From LH-M37 sp032251315 (lineage in GTDB: Bacteria > Pseudomonadota > Gammaproteobacteria > SZUA-229), in NCBI GenBank assembly GCA_032251315.1, contig JAVVEE010000001.1, positions 88,577 to 152,576 on the forward strand: a DNA stretch of 64,000 bases, given 5' to 3'. Under the pieces are notes generated by a model that was given only the letters and a program-made list of their open reading frames with translations, was not told where the DNA came from and did no database searches. Below are positions 51,064 through 59,778 of the stretch, piece after piece (within the stretch, counting starts at the first letter, position 1; every line of letters starts with the position of its first letter). The position numbers and the translations under genes are program-made.

Positions 51064-51948
51064 ATGTCTCATAAACACCCTATTGTTGCCGTTACCGGCT
51101 CATCAGGTGCCGGTACATCTACCGTAAAACACGCCTTTGAACAGATTTTCACCCGTGAAACCATCACCCCGGTCATCATCGAAGGTGACAGCTTTCACCG
51201 TTACGACCGTGCTGCGATGAAAGAGGTTATGGCCAAGGCTGAAGCCGAGGGCAACAAAAACTTCAGCCATTTTGGCCCGGAAGCCAATGTCTTCGACAAA
51301 CTGGAAGAGCTGTTCAAAAACTACGGTGAATCGGGTACCGGCCAGAGACGCCTCTACCTGCACAGCGACGAAGAAGCCGAGCCTTATGCAGGCCTGCAAC
51401 CCGGCCAGTTCACCCCCTGGGAAGACATTCCAACCAGCACCGACCTGATGTTCTACGAAGGTCTGCACGGCGGCGTCGTCTGTGACGATGCTGATGTTGC
51501 CCAGCACGTAGACCTGCTGGTGGGCGTGGTGCCCAGCGTCAACCTTGAATGGATCCAGAAAATCCATCGTGATAACGCCGAGCGCGGCTATTCCGAAGAG
51601 GTGATTGTGGATACCATCATGCGTCGCATGCCTGATTACATCCGCTACATCACTCCACAGTTCTCGCGTACTGACATTAATTTCCAGCGCGTCGCCACGG
51701 TGGACACCTCCAATCCGTTTATCGCGCGTGATATCCCGACTCCCGATGAAAGCTTCATCGTTATTCGTTTCCGCGATGTCAAAAAGTTCAATACCGACTT
51801 CCCTTACCTGCTGAGCATGATTCCCAATTCATTCATGTCTCGCCGTAACACCCTGGTGGTGCCCGGTGCAAAAATGGGTCTGGCGATGGAACTGATTCTG
51901 ACGCCGATCATTCACGACATGATTGAAAGGGCGAAAGCTACCAGCTAA
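51064..51948 (+). CDS. prk: Phosphoribulokinase (class I)
   Basis: Phosphorylates ribulose 5-phosphate to the Rubisco substrate, the unique first half of the Calvin cycle carbon trap. 294 residues, class I (proteobacterial) size. P-loop GSSGAGTST at residues 12-20, then IEGDSFHRYDRAAMK, FSHFGPEANVFDKLEEL, the metal/substrate region GLHGGVV and DLLVGVVPSVNLEWIQKIHR. No Rubisco or other Calvin gene is in this window. It has its own promoter region after trmB (TACAAT at 50969-50974 is a candidate -10) and a terminator after it, so it is monocistronic. Confidence 0.95.
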   Translation: MSHKHPIVAVTGSSGAGTSTVKHAFEQIFTRETITPVIIEGDSFHRYDRAAMKEVMAKAEAEGNKNFSHFGPEANVFDKLEELFKNYGESGTGQRRLYLHSDEEAEPYAGLQPGQFTPWEDIPTSTDLMFYEGLHGGVVCDDADVAQHVDLLVGVVPSVNLEWIQKIHRDNAERGYSEEVIVDTIMRRMPDYIRYITPQFSRTDINFQRVATVDTSNPFIARDIPTPDESFIVIRFRDVKKFNTDFPYLLSMIPNSFMSRRNTLVVPGAKMGLAMELILTPIIHDMIERAKATS

Positions 51949-51970
51949 ATCGGAATTTACTGGTGATTTT

Positions 51971-51999
51971 AAAGAGCCGGCTTTTATGCCGGCTTTTTT
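51971..51999 (+). terminator. Intrinsic terminator after prk
   Basis: AGCCGGC and GCCGGCT with loop TTTTAT, followed by TTTTT. Closes the single-gene prk transcript. Confidence 0.88.
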
Positions 52000-52036
52000 A
52001 TTGCCGCCACTTTCTCAATCAGATTAAACTTGGCCC

Positions 52037-52807
52037 ATGCCCGCGTACTCATTAATCGACAGCCACTGCCACCTCGACTTCAGCGACTTTGATAGTGATC
52101 GCTCCGCAGTGATAGAGTGTGCCGGACAAAGCGGCGTCACTGACATCGTCGTACCCGGCGCATTCGTCGGTAACTGGGCAAAAATCCATGACCTGTGCGT
52201 AACCTATCCCAGGCTGCACCCCTGCTACGGGCTTCATCCCTACTGGGCGGACCGGCATAATGAAAATGAGCTGGAAAAATTAAGACAGCAGATCGACAGC
52301 AACCCCTGTGTGGCCATCGGCGAATGCGGCCTTGATTACCGGCCGCAGCAAACGGAAAGAAAAAAGCAGCAGTATTTTTTTGAGGCGCAGCTGGACATCG
52401 CGCTGGAGAATAAACTGCCGGTGGTAATTCATGCCGTGCGCGCCACCGAAGCGGTCATCGCGCAGCTACGCCGCCGCCCCGGCCTTTGCGGCATGGTGCA
52501 CAGCTACTCCGGCAGTTACGAGCAGGCTCTGCAATTAATCGACCTGGGCTTCTACCTCAGCCTAGGCGGGGCCATCAGCTATGAACGCGCCCACAAATTA
52601 CGCGACACGGCCAGACGACTGCCACTGACCTCCTTGCTGCTGGAGACCGATGCCCCCGATCAGGCCGATGCCTCACATCAGGGTCAGCGCAACGAACCGG
52701 CCTATCTGCTCAATGTGCTGAATGCACTGTGTGCGCTGAGAGCGGAAACGGCGGAAAGCATTGCGCAGCAGACTAGTCGCAATGCCCGGTCACTGTTCAA
52801 TATTTGA
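52037..52807 (+). CDS. TatD-family metal-dependent hydrolase
   Basis: Predicted metal-dependent deoxyribonuclease of the TatD/YjjV family, 256 residues. Metal ligands: DSHCHLDF, ECGLDYRPQQ, PVVIHAVRAT, GMVHSYSGSYEQALQL and LETDAPDQAD. Which paralogue (TatD, YcfH or YjjV) is not settled; the SHCHLDFSDFDSDR start is closest to YjjV. Converges with plsC. Confidence 0.88.
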   Translation: MPAYSLIDSHCHLDFSDFDSDRSAVIECAGQSGVTDIVVPGAFVGNWAKIHDLCVTYPRLHPCYGLHPYWADRHNENELEKLRQQIDSNPCVAIGECGLDYRPQQTERKKQQYFFEAQLDIALENKLPVVIHAVRATEAVIAQLRRRPGLCGMVHSYSGSYEQALQLIDLGFYLSLGGAISYERAHKLRDTARRLPLTSLLLETDAPDQADASHQGQRNEPAYLLNVLNALCALRAETAESIAQQTSRNARSLFNI

Positions 52808-52856
52808 TCACCGGTCAATGCGCCGGGCAGCAACCCCGGCAGAGAGAAATTAATTT

Positions 52857-53612
52857 TCAACGGTTCCAGCGAACAGGATCGCTGATCTCCTGCATCTTGT
52901 TTTCTATCCACTGGCTTGATTCGGCATTGACCTCGTCAGCGGTTTTTCCCCTGGGGTCAATCACCGGCCCGACGCAGACCTTGATGCGCCCCGGCCATTT
53001 AATAAAGCTGTGTCGTGGCCAGTATTCACCGGCATTATGCGCAATCGGCACCACCGGAAAACCAGTTTCCACCGCCAGCATGGCGCCCCCGGCCTTGTAG
53101 CGCTTCTGCTCGCCCGGTTTCGCCCGGGTGCCTTCCGGAAAGACAACCACCCAGTAACCATCCTTCAGCATTTCCCTGCCCTGCTCGATCATTTGCGTCA
53201 CCGCCCTTCTGCCCGAGGAGCGGTCAATGGCGATCGGCTTCATCAGCGCCAGCCCCCAGCCAAAGAACGGGAACATCAGCAGCTCTTTTTTCAGCACCCA
53301 GCGTACCGAGGGTAAATCGATTTGCAGCATCAGGGTTTCCCAGGTCGACTGGTGCTTGCACAGAACCACCGCGCCGCTCTGTGGAATCTCGTCCAGCCCC
53401 TCGACTTCATAGCTGAGCTTGCAGACTTTTTCGATCAGCCATAAATTAAATCGCGCAAACGACTGCGCAAACCTGAAACGCCGGTCCACATGCAGGGGAA
53501 AGGTAAGCACGGTCAACAAGCCGATAACCCCTGCTGACAGCACCATTCCCAGCCAATAGACGGCTGAACGCAGATACAAAACGGTTCTTGAAGGGATTTC
53601 GACTTCAGACAT
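52857..53612 (-). CDS. plsC: 1-acyl-sn-glycerol-3-phosphate acyltransferase
   Basis: Second acylation of glycerol 3-phosphate in phospholipid synthesis. The 251-residue product has an N-terminal membrane anchor (VYWLGMVLSAGVIGLLTVLT), the catalytic block KHQSTWETL (His to acidic residue) and FPEGTRAKPGEQKRYKAGG. It overlaps gmhB by 8 bp, so the two are translated together, downstream of glyQS. Confidence 0.92.
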   Translation of the reverse strand: MSEVEIPSRTVLYLRSAVYWLGMVLSAGVIGLLTVLTFPLHVDRRFRFAQSFARFNLWLIEKVCKLSYEVEGLDEIPQSGAVVLCKHQSTWETLMLQIDLPSVRWVLKKELLMFPFFGWGLALMKPIAIDRSSGRRAVTQMIEQGREMLKDGYWVVVFPEGTRAKPGEQKRYKAGGAMLAVETGFPVVPIAHNAGEYWPRHSFIKWPGRIKVCVGPVIDPRGKTADEVNAESSQWIENKMQEISDPVRWNR

Positions 53613-54165
53613 GGGATTTTAATGCACCACTCAGAATGCTGTCTACCGCTGCGCTCAAATCATGATAAACAGGAACATGGGGAAAGCCATTTTCTTGCAG
53701 CAGCCGCTCGGTAGTTTCACCCTTGCCGGTTCTCACCAGAACGGGTTTTACGCCGCTGACAGCAGCCGCTTTCATATCGCTGATGGTATCGCCAATAAAA
53801 TAGACGTTGTTCAGATCAACCTGAAACCGCTCACCAATTTCATGCAGCAGGCCCGGCTTCGGCTTGCGGCAATCACAACCGTCATCGGGGCCGTGCGGGC
53901 AGTAAAACACCGCATCGATCTGACCCCCATGCTCGGACAACAGGGTCTCCATTTTTCGATGCATGGCCGACAGATCCCTGAGTTCAAAATAGCCCCGTGA
54001 CAGGCCGGACTGATTGGTCGCCACCGCCACGGTATAACCGGCACTGTTCAGCCTGGCGATGGCCTCAAGACTGCCCGCAAGCGGAATCCACTCATCCGGA
54101 TTTTTTATATAATCATCCGAGTCCTGATTGATCACACCATCTCTGTCGAGAATAATCAGCTTCAT
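53605..54165 (-). CDS. gmhB: D-glycero-beta-D-manno-heptose 1,7-bisphosphate 7-phosphatase
   Basis: HAD phosphatase in ADP-heptose synthesis for LPS core. 186 residues. Nucleophile motif ILDRDGVINQDSDDYIKNP, ATNQSGLSRGYF, zinc loop CPHGPDDGCDCRKPKPG and FIGDTISDMKAA. Start at ATG 54165: GGAG eight bases ahead; the ATG two codons earlier, overlapping the glyS stop, is too close to that site. Grouping with glyQS and plsC is usual in gammaproteobacteria. Confidence 0.93.
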   Translation of the reverse strand: MKLIILDRDGVINQDSDDYIKNPDEWIPLAGSLEAIARLNSAGYTVAVATNQSGLSRGYFELRDLSAMHRKMETLLSEHGGQIDAVFYCPHGPDDGCDCRKPKPGLLHEIGERFQVDLNNVYFIGDTISDMKAAAVSGVKPVLVRTGKGETTERLLQENGFPHVPVYHDLSAAVDSILSGALKSHV

Positions 54166-54170
54166 CGCCA

Positions 54171-56246
54171 TTACTCCTGCTGGTGCAGCCGTGACAGATC
54201 CGCCGCACGTAAAAACAACGCGCTCATCTGGGCCAGCAGGTTAATGCGATTATTTTTGATGACCTCATCCTCAACCATCACCATCACCGCATCAAAAAAG
54301 CTGTCCACCGGCTCGCGCAGTGCCGATAACCGGCGCAAGGCCTGCTCATAATCACCGGCATCAAACAGGGCTTCCACCTCAGGGCGCAATGTCGCCAGCT
54401 GGTTATGCAGCGACTTTTCGGCGTCTTCCTGAAGCAGGGCTGGATCGACCGAACCGCTGACCGCGACCTGTGATTTTTTCAGGATATTTCCCACGCGCTT
54501 GTTCGCTGCGGCCAGACTGGCCGCTTCGGGCAGGGCGCGGAAAGCGCTCACCGCCTTGATGCGCTGATCAAAATCCAGAGGCCGACCGGGGCGCAGTGCC
54601 GCGACCGCCTCAAAGACATCGATCGGCACTCCGCGATCACTATAATAAGCGCGCAGCCGCTCCAGCATGAAATCAAACACCTCTGTCCGGGCTTTATCTG
54701 CGTCGACCTTATCTGCCAATAATTCCGCCGCCTGCGCGATCAAAACTTCCAGATCCAGATCCAGCCGGCACTCGATTAGAATGCGCAGCACGCCAATCGC
54801 CGCCCGGCGCAGGGCATAGGGATCTTTCTCGCCGGTGGGTTTTTGTCCGATGGCGAAAATGCCCACCAGGGTATCCAGCCGGTCGCTGATAGCGACAATT
54901 TGCCCGGTGACCGAGGCAGGCAGGGCATCGCTGGCGTGGCGCGGCAGATAGTGCTCTTCAATGGCCGCGGCCACGCCCGCCTCTTCACCCGAGGCCAGCG
55001 CATAGTAGCGCCCCATGACCCCTTGCAGTGACGGGAACTCGCCGACCATGTCGCTCATCAAATCGCATTTGCTCAGCAGTGCGGCGCGGCTGGCGGCTTT
55101 AGTTTCTACGCCCAATTGCTGCGCGATGTATTCTGACAACTTGGCAATGCGTTGACTCTTCTCGCCGGTGGTGCCCAGTTTTTTCTGGAAAACAACCTGA
55201 TCCAGACGCAGCAGGAATGCATCCAGCGGCTGCCTGTTATCCTGATTCCAGAAAAAAGCCGCGTCGGAAAATCGCGGACGGATGACGCGCTCGTTACCGG
55301 CTTTTACCTTTTCCGGGGTCTTGCTGTCGATGTTGCTGATGGTGATGAAATAGGGCTTTATCTTGCCCTCGGCATCGAGCACGGCAAAATATTTCTGATT
55401 GTCCTGCATGGTCTTGATCAGCGCCTCCGGTGGCACCTGCAAGAACTCGACATCAAATTCGCCCACCACTGCCACCGGCCACTCCACCAGACCGGTGATC
55501 TCCTCCAGCAACGCTTCATCAATCACCACCTGTCCACCTAATTCGGTGGCGGCAATTTCCACCTGCTGGCGAATGACATTTTTACGCTCGTCCATGTCGG
55601 CCAGCACAAAACCATCGCTGCGCAGCTGCTCGGCGTAAGCGCCGGCTTCGGGCAAAGCCAGTGCGCCAGCGGCGTGAAAACGGTGGCCAAAAGTTTCGCG
55701 CGAACTGTGCAGCCCCATGATTTCGGCCGCGATGATTTCGCCGCCGTGCAGCAGCACCAGCCAGTGAACCGGACGGACAAATTCTGCGTCGCTGTCACCC
55801 CAGCGCATGCGTTTGGGGATGGGCAATCCGGTCAGTGACTGTTCGACAATGCCCTGGAGCAAATCGGCCAGCGGCCTGCCTTTTTCATTACTCCTGAACA
55901 CCAGCCACGCGCCCTTGTCGGTCTCTTCCTGCGCCAGCTCGTCAATCCCCACCCCGCAGGAGCGGGCAAAACCTTCCAGTGCTTTGGTGGGCGTGCCTTC
56001 TGCATCATAAGCGGCCTTGACACTGGGGCCTTTGCGTTCGACGTCGCGATCCGGCTGTGAGGCGGGCACTGATTTGATCAACAATGCCAGACGGCGCGGC
56101 GCGGCATAAGCGTACACATGGCCGGTTTCAAATCCGGCCTGTGCCAGGCCCTCGGCCACTCCCTGAGCGAAGGCCTCGGATAATTTTCTCAATGCCGTGG
56201 GCGGCAGCTCTTCGGTGCCCAGCTCAATCAACAGGTCCTTGTTCAT
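54171..56246 (-). CDS. glyS: Glycyl-tRNA synthetase beta subunit
   Basis: 691-residue subunit of the alpha2beta2 glycyl-tRNA synthetase, carrying tRNA-recognition, HD-like and anticodon-binding parts. N-terminus DLLIELGTEELPPTALRKLS, middle PKRMRWGDSDAEFVRPVHWL and GHRFHAAG, and the DPYALRRAAIGVLRILIE block are diagnostic. The ATG overlaps the glyQ stop (ATGA) and has AGGAG ahead. Confidence 0.96.
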   Translation of the reverse strand: MNKDLLIELGTEELPPTALRKLSEAFAQGVAEGLAQAGFETGHVYAYAAPRRLALLIKSVPASQPDRDVERKGPSVKAAYDAEGTPTKALEGFARSCGVGIDELAQEETDKGAWLVFRSNEKGRPLADLLQGIVEQSLTGLPIPKRMRWGDSDAEFVRPVHWLVLLHGGEIIAAEIMGLHSSRETFGHRFHAAGALALPEAGAYAEQLRSDGFVLADMDERKNVIRQQVEIAATELGGQVVIDEALLEEITGLVEWPVAVVGEFDVEFLQVPPEALIKTMQDNQKYFAVLDAEGKIKPYFITISNIDSKTPEKVKAGNERVIRPRFSDAAFFWNQDNRQPLDAFLLRLDQVVFQKKLGTTGEKSQRIAKLSEYIAQQLGVETKAASRAALLSKCDLMSDMVGEFPSLQGVMGRYYALASGEEAGVAAAIEEHYLPRHASDALPASVTGQIVAISDRLDTLVGIFAIGQKPTGEKDPYALRRAAIGVLRILIECRLDLDLEVLIAQAAELLADKVDADKARTEVFDFMLERLRAYYSDRGVPIDVFEAVAALRPGRPLDFDQRIKAVSAFRALPEAASLAAANKRVGNILKKSQVAVSGSVDPALLQEDAEKSLHNQLATLRPEVEALFDAGDYEQALRRLSALREPVDSFFDAVMVMVEDEVIKNNRINLLAQMSALFLRAADLSRLHQQE

Positions 56247-57172
56247 GCTCTTTCTCCTGTTGACGATTTCACCTCTATAGATTTACAGATGGGGAAGCCC
56301 AGCGCCTCGCGCGAATCGTAGTAGGCCTGCGCCACGGCGCGCGACAGGGTACGCACACGCAGAATAAAACGCTGGCGCTCGGTCACCGAAATGGCATGAC
56401 GGGCATCGAGCAGATTAAAGGTGTGCGAGGCTTTCAGCACCATTTCGTAGGCGGGCAGCGGCAAGCCCAGTTCGATCAGGCGCGCACTTTCGGCTTCACA
56501 GGTATCAAATAAGTTGAACATAGACTGGGTGTCGGCCTGCTCAAAGTTATAGGTCGACATTTCCACCTCATTCTGATGAAAGACATCGCCGTAGGTGACC
56601 ACGCCCTGCGGGCCGCGTGTCCAGACCAGATCAAACACGCTTTCGACCTCCTGCAAATACATCGCCAGCCGCTCCAGGCCGTAGGTGATTTCGCCGGTGA
56701 CCGGGCGACACTCCAGACCGCCGACCTGCTGAAAATAGGTGAACTGGGTCACTTCCATGCCGTTAAGCCAGACCTCCCAGCCCAGCCCCCAGGCGCCCAG
56801 CGTGGGCGATTCCCAGTTGTCTTCGACAAAGCGGATATCGTGTTCCAACGGGTCAAAGCCCAGCGCCTTCAGCGACCCCAGATACAGATCCTGAATATCA
56901 TCCGGCGATGGCTTTAGCACCACCTGAAACTGGTAATAGTGCTGCAGGCGATTAGGGTTTTCGCCATAACGGCCATCGGTGGGTCGGCGGCAGGGCTGCA
57001 CATAGGCGGCGCGCCACGGTTCAGGGCCGATGGCGCGTAAAAAAGTGGCAGGATGAAAGGTGCCCGCGCCTACTTCAAGATCCAGGGGCTGCAAAATGGC
57101 GCAGCCCTGCTTTTGCCAGTAATCCTGAACCGCGAAGATCAGGCCCTGAAATGTCGATACGTCGTAACTCAT
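56243..57172 (-). CDS. glyQ: Glycyl-tRNA synthetase alpha subunit
   Basis: 309-residue catalytic class II subunit. TFQGLIFAVQDYWQKQGCAI, PLDLEVGAGTFHPATFLRAI and PCRRPTDGRYGENPNR are the usual signature. I take the ATG at 57172; an in-frame ATG at 57256 would add 28 residues not expected in the family. Confidence 0.95.
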   Translation of the reverse strand: MSYDVSTFQGLIFAVQDYWQKQGCAILQPLDLEVGAGTFHPATFLRAIGPEPWRAAYVQPCRRPTDGRYGENPNRLQHYYQFQVVLKPSPDDIQDLYLGSLKALGFDPLEHDIRFVEDNWESPTLGAWGLGWEVWLNGMEVTQFTYFQQVGGLECRPVTGEITYGLERLAMYLQEVESVFDLVWTRGPQGVVTYGDVFHQNEVEMSTYNFEQADTQSMFNLFDTCEAESARLIELGLPLPAYEMVLKASHTFNLLDARHAISVTERQRFILRVRTLSRAVAQAYYDSREALGFPICKSIEVKSSTGERA

Positions 57173-57357
57173 TAATAAATCTACTTTATTGGTGACGCGC
57201 AAGTATACATTAAGATCCGCACTGGAACGAGGCTGGCGCACGTTTTGGGCACTCATTTATCACACTCATTTCTATTAGCCCGCCAATCTATGCTGTTTCA
57301 TCCTCGGCCATATTGTTAGAATAACCGTCCTTTTTTCAAGCTAGTTGTATCACGCGT

Positions 57358-58401
57358 ATGAGCACACCCCGTAAAGCCGTTGCCCTGATATCCGGCGGAC
57401 TCGATTCTTTGCTGGCTGCCAGACTCATGCTGGAACAGGGCATCCATGTCGAGGGCATCAATTTTTTCACCGGCTTCTGCGTCGAAGGCCACACCCACGC
57501 CATCCGCAAACGCGATTCCAAAAAAGTGAAACGCAACAACGCCTTATGGAGCGCCGAGCAGCTGGGCATCAAGCTGCATATTGTGGACATCATCGACGAA
57601 TATAAAGACGTGGTGATCAACCCCAAACACGGTTACGGCGCCAACATGAACCCCTGCCTGGACTGCAAGATTTTCATGGTGAGCAAGGCCAAAGAGTGGA
57701 TGGAAGCCCACGGTTTTGATTTCATCATCACCGGCGAAGTGATCGGGCAGCGCCCGATGTCGCAGCGCAAGGATCTGCTGCCGGTGGTGGTGCGTGAATC
57801 GGGCGCGGATGACCTGCTGCTGCGCCCGCTGTGCGCGAAGAACCTTGCCCCCACCCTGCCCGAACGTGAAGGCTGGGTGGACAGAGAAAAACTGCTCGCT
57901 TTTCATGGCCGCAATCGCAAACCGCAGATGGCGCTGGCCCAGGAGTTCGGTTTCGAGGACTACGCCTCGCCCGCAGGCGGCTGCTGTTTTCTCACCGATA
58001 AAAACTACTCCCGGAAACTGGTGGATCTGTGGCAGGCGCGCGACAAGAAAGAGTATGAGCTAGACGATATCATGCTGCTCAAGGTGGGACGCCACCTTCG
58101 CCCACAGCCGCACTACAAGCTGATCGTCAGTCGGGAAGACGGTGAAAACAACTTCCTTCACGGTTACCGCAATCAGTTTTCCACGCTCGAAATCAAGAGC
58201 CACAATGGCCCGCTGACACTGGTCGACGGCGTGCTCAGCGACACCGATCTGCAACAGGCGGCGCGTGTTGCCGCCCGTTTCAGCCAGGGCCGCGAAGCCG
58301 AGAGTGTGACGGTGAAATTCACCCCGCTTGAGGGCGAAGCGACCCTGCTCGATGTCTCCCCCATGCCTGCGGCGGAAATAAAACAGGAATGGCATGTCTG
58401 A
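57358..58401 (+). CDS. PP-loop ATP pyrophosphatase, MnmA-like with NFACT-R-like domain
   Basis: 347-residue protein related to tRNA thiolation enzymes. N-terminal N-type ATP pyrophosphatase with PP-loop ISGGLDSLLAARL; Cys-containing NPCLDCKIFM and SPAGGCCFL could be a catalytic or metal pair. The C-terminal part LLKVGRHLRPQPHYKLIVSR resembles the NFACT-R domain found in such proteins. It is distinct from MnmA itself. It overlaps the next gene (TusA-like) by 8 bp, so sulfur transfer from that carrier to a tRNA or other substrate is a reasonable inference. Confidence 0.75.
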   Translation: MSTPRKAVALISGGLDSLLAARLMLEQGIHVEGINFFTGFCVEGHTHAIRKRDSKKVKRNNALWSAEQLGIKLHIVDIIDEYKDVVINPKHGYGANMNPCLDCKIFMVSKAKEWMEAHGFDFIITGEVIGQRPMSQRKDLLPVVVRESGADDLLLRPLCAKNLAPTLPEREGWVDREKLLAFHGRNRKPQMALAQEFGFEDYASPAGGCCFLTDKNYSRKLVDLWQARDKKEYELDDIMLLKVGRHLRPQPHYKLIVSREDGENNFLHGYRNQFSTLEIKSHNGPLTLVDGVLSDTDLQQAARVAARFSQGREAESVTVKFTPLEGEATLLDVSPMPAAEIKQEWHV

Positions 58402-58627
58402 TTATCAACTCGATGCGCGCCGAACCCTGTGCCCCATGCCCGTCATCAAAACCCAGAACAGGGTCAATGAACTGCAACCCGGCGACACCCTGGAAGTGAC
58501 CTGCACCGACCCCGGCGCGCTCAGCGACATTCCCGCCTGGTGCCGTATTAACGGCCACCACATTATTAGCACGGAAGAAAAGAACGGTGAAATGATTATT
58601 AATATCCGGGTCGGCACTGACACCTAA
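58394..58627 (+). CDS. TusA-family sulfur carrier
   Basis: 77-residue TusA/SirA-like protein. The persulfide cysteine is in the signature DARRTLCPMPVIKTQNRV, followed by LEVTCTDPGALSDIPAWC. Tightly coupled to the PP-loop gene, suggesting it feeds that enzyme sulfur. Whether it is the general TusA or a specialised paralogue is unknown. Confidence 0.88.
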   Translation: MSDYQLDARRTLCPMPVIKTQNRVNELQPGDTLEVTCTDPGALSDIPAWCRINGHHIISTEEKNGEMIINIRVGTDT

Positions 58628-58632
58628 CGCGA

Positions 58633-59148
58633 ATGAAGCACCGAAAACTCGGCTACGAGGATCATGACCAGGGCCGTTTCAAGTACCCGCTCTGCATCCT
58701 CGCCGACAACATTGTTTTATCGAAAAACATCGCCGCCCTGTTTCGGCTGTGTGACGCGCAGGGCGTCGAACACCTCTATCTGGCCGGCGACAACGCAGCA
58801 CCCATCAATCCGCTATCGAGCAAGGTGTCACGCTTTTCTGAAAGGTATGTCCCTCACAGCACCGTGACCGATGCGGTGCAAACCGTAAAACAGCTCAAGC
58901 AGCAGGGCTATACCGTCATCAGCCTGGAACTGACCGATCACAGCACCGATATCCGCGAATTCGATTTCAAACCGGCTGAAAAAATCTGCCTTATCCTGGG
59001 CAGCGAAGCCAAAGGCGTGAACGATCAATTGCTGGCAGCATCCGATCACTGCATCCACATCCCCATGCTGGGCATGAACTCCTCCATGAACGTAATTTGC
59101 GCCGCCGCTATCGCCGTCTACGAAACGACCCGGCATCTGTCTGAATGA
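58633..59148 (+). CDS. SpoU/TrmH-family RNA methyltransferase
   Basis: SPOUT-class RNA ribose methyltransferase, 171 residues, without an extra RNA-binding extension. Motif 1 ILADNIVLSKNIAALFRLCD, motif 2 ICLILGSEAKGVND, motif 3 IPMLGMNSSMNVICAAAIAV, the knot that binds SAM. The target nucleotide is unknown. Begins five bases after the TusA-like gene, so likely in the same operon. Confidence 0.85.
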   Translation: MKHRKLGYEDHDQGRFKYPLCILADNIVLSKNIAALFRLCDAQGVEHLYLAGDNAAPINPLSSKVSRFSERYVPHSTVTDAVQTVKQLKQQGYTVISLELTDHSTDIREFDFKPAEKICLILGSEAKGVNDQLLAASDHCIHIPMLGMNSSMNVICAAAIAVYETTRHLSE

Positions 59149-59180
59149 TTATGCTGAATTGTTTTTTTAAAAAGCATTCA

Positions 59181-59206
59181 CCGCAGAGGCGCAGAGGGCG
59201 CAGAGA
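59181..59206. repeat. CGCAGAG tandem short repeat
   Basis: GCAGAGGC GCAGAGGGC GCAGAG, a run of near-identical 8-9 bp units flanked by A/T-rich sequence, in the non-coding region after the SpoU gene. Such units recur as dispersed repeats in many proteobacterial genomes. Immediately after it lies another small repeat, three copies of GCCAACT (59250-59276). Confidence 0.6.
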
Positions 59207-59286
59207 AAACCTTTATTTACAAAGCCCTTCGGTTAAAAGCTTTTATCTGCCAACTGCCAACTAATAACTGCCAACTTTTTTAAAAA

Positions 59287-59493
59287 TCAGCCGCCACTCC
59301 ACCACCAGTCGCCTTCCACCATCTTTCCCACCGCATCCGATTCCCTGCGCGGCCGGCTACTTCGATACTCGCCCTTCATGTGATTCAGCCGCTCTTCATT
59401 ACGCCTTTCACCAGTGGCCCGGCGGTCCTGTCGGCCCACTCTACGTTCAGTCATATTCTTGTTTTCAGTGTCTGTTGAGTTGGTCATAGCCAC
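59287..59493 (-). CDS. Small Arg-rich protein ending in GDWWWSGG
   Basis: 68 residues, strongly basic (RRVGRQDRRATGERRNEERL), with an aromatic C-terminus. No family recognised. A purine-rich GGGGGTGG sits just ahead of the ATG, supporting a real start; the ATG at codon 14 (MTERR) is an alternative. No signal peptide or membrane span. Could bind nucleic acid, but this is only suggested by charge. Confidence 0.5.
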   Translation of the reverse strand: MAMTNSTDTENKNMTERRVGRQDRRATGERRNEERLNHMKGEYRSSRPRRESDAVGKMVEGDWWWSGG

Positions 59494-59518
59494 CCCCTAC
59501 ATATCTATTATTGAGTCA

Positions 59519-59626
59519 CATGGAAAGGATACCCTTCAATCAAGACGCGCTGAGAATACATCCGTGTACGCTCGGCAGCAGCATCCCTGCTGCTGACGGC
59601 CTTGATTGAAGGGTATCCTTTCCATG
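59519..59626. repeat. 108-bp palindromic element with perfect 26-bp terminal inverted repeats
   Basis: Bases 59519-59544 are the exact reverse complement of 59601-59626. The interior holds an inner hairpin GCAGCAG/CTGCTGC around CATCC and, on the minus strand, the words CAGGGATG and CGGATGTATT. No coding capacity. It resembles dispersed REP-like palindromes of gammaproteobacteria more than an insertion sequence; only one copy is seen in this window. Confidence 0.85.
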
Positions 59627-59778
59627 CACCTTGTTAGTAAATCTCAGAAATTCATTGGGCGCCCGACGCTAGCTCAAGTCAAGATTATGGCTATTGAATT
59701 TATTTATCGCCTCTAGCTAAAGCATTCATATTACAATCCGGCTTTTACCCTCCTCAGCGAAACACCGAGATTAATCCC

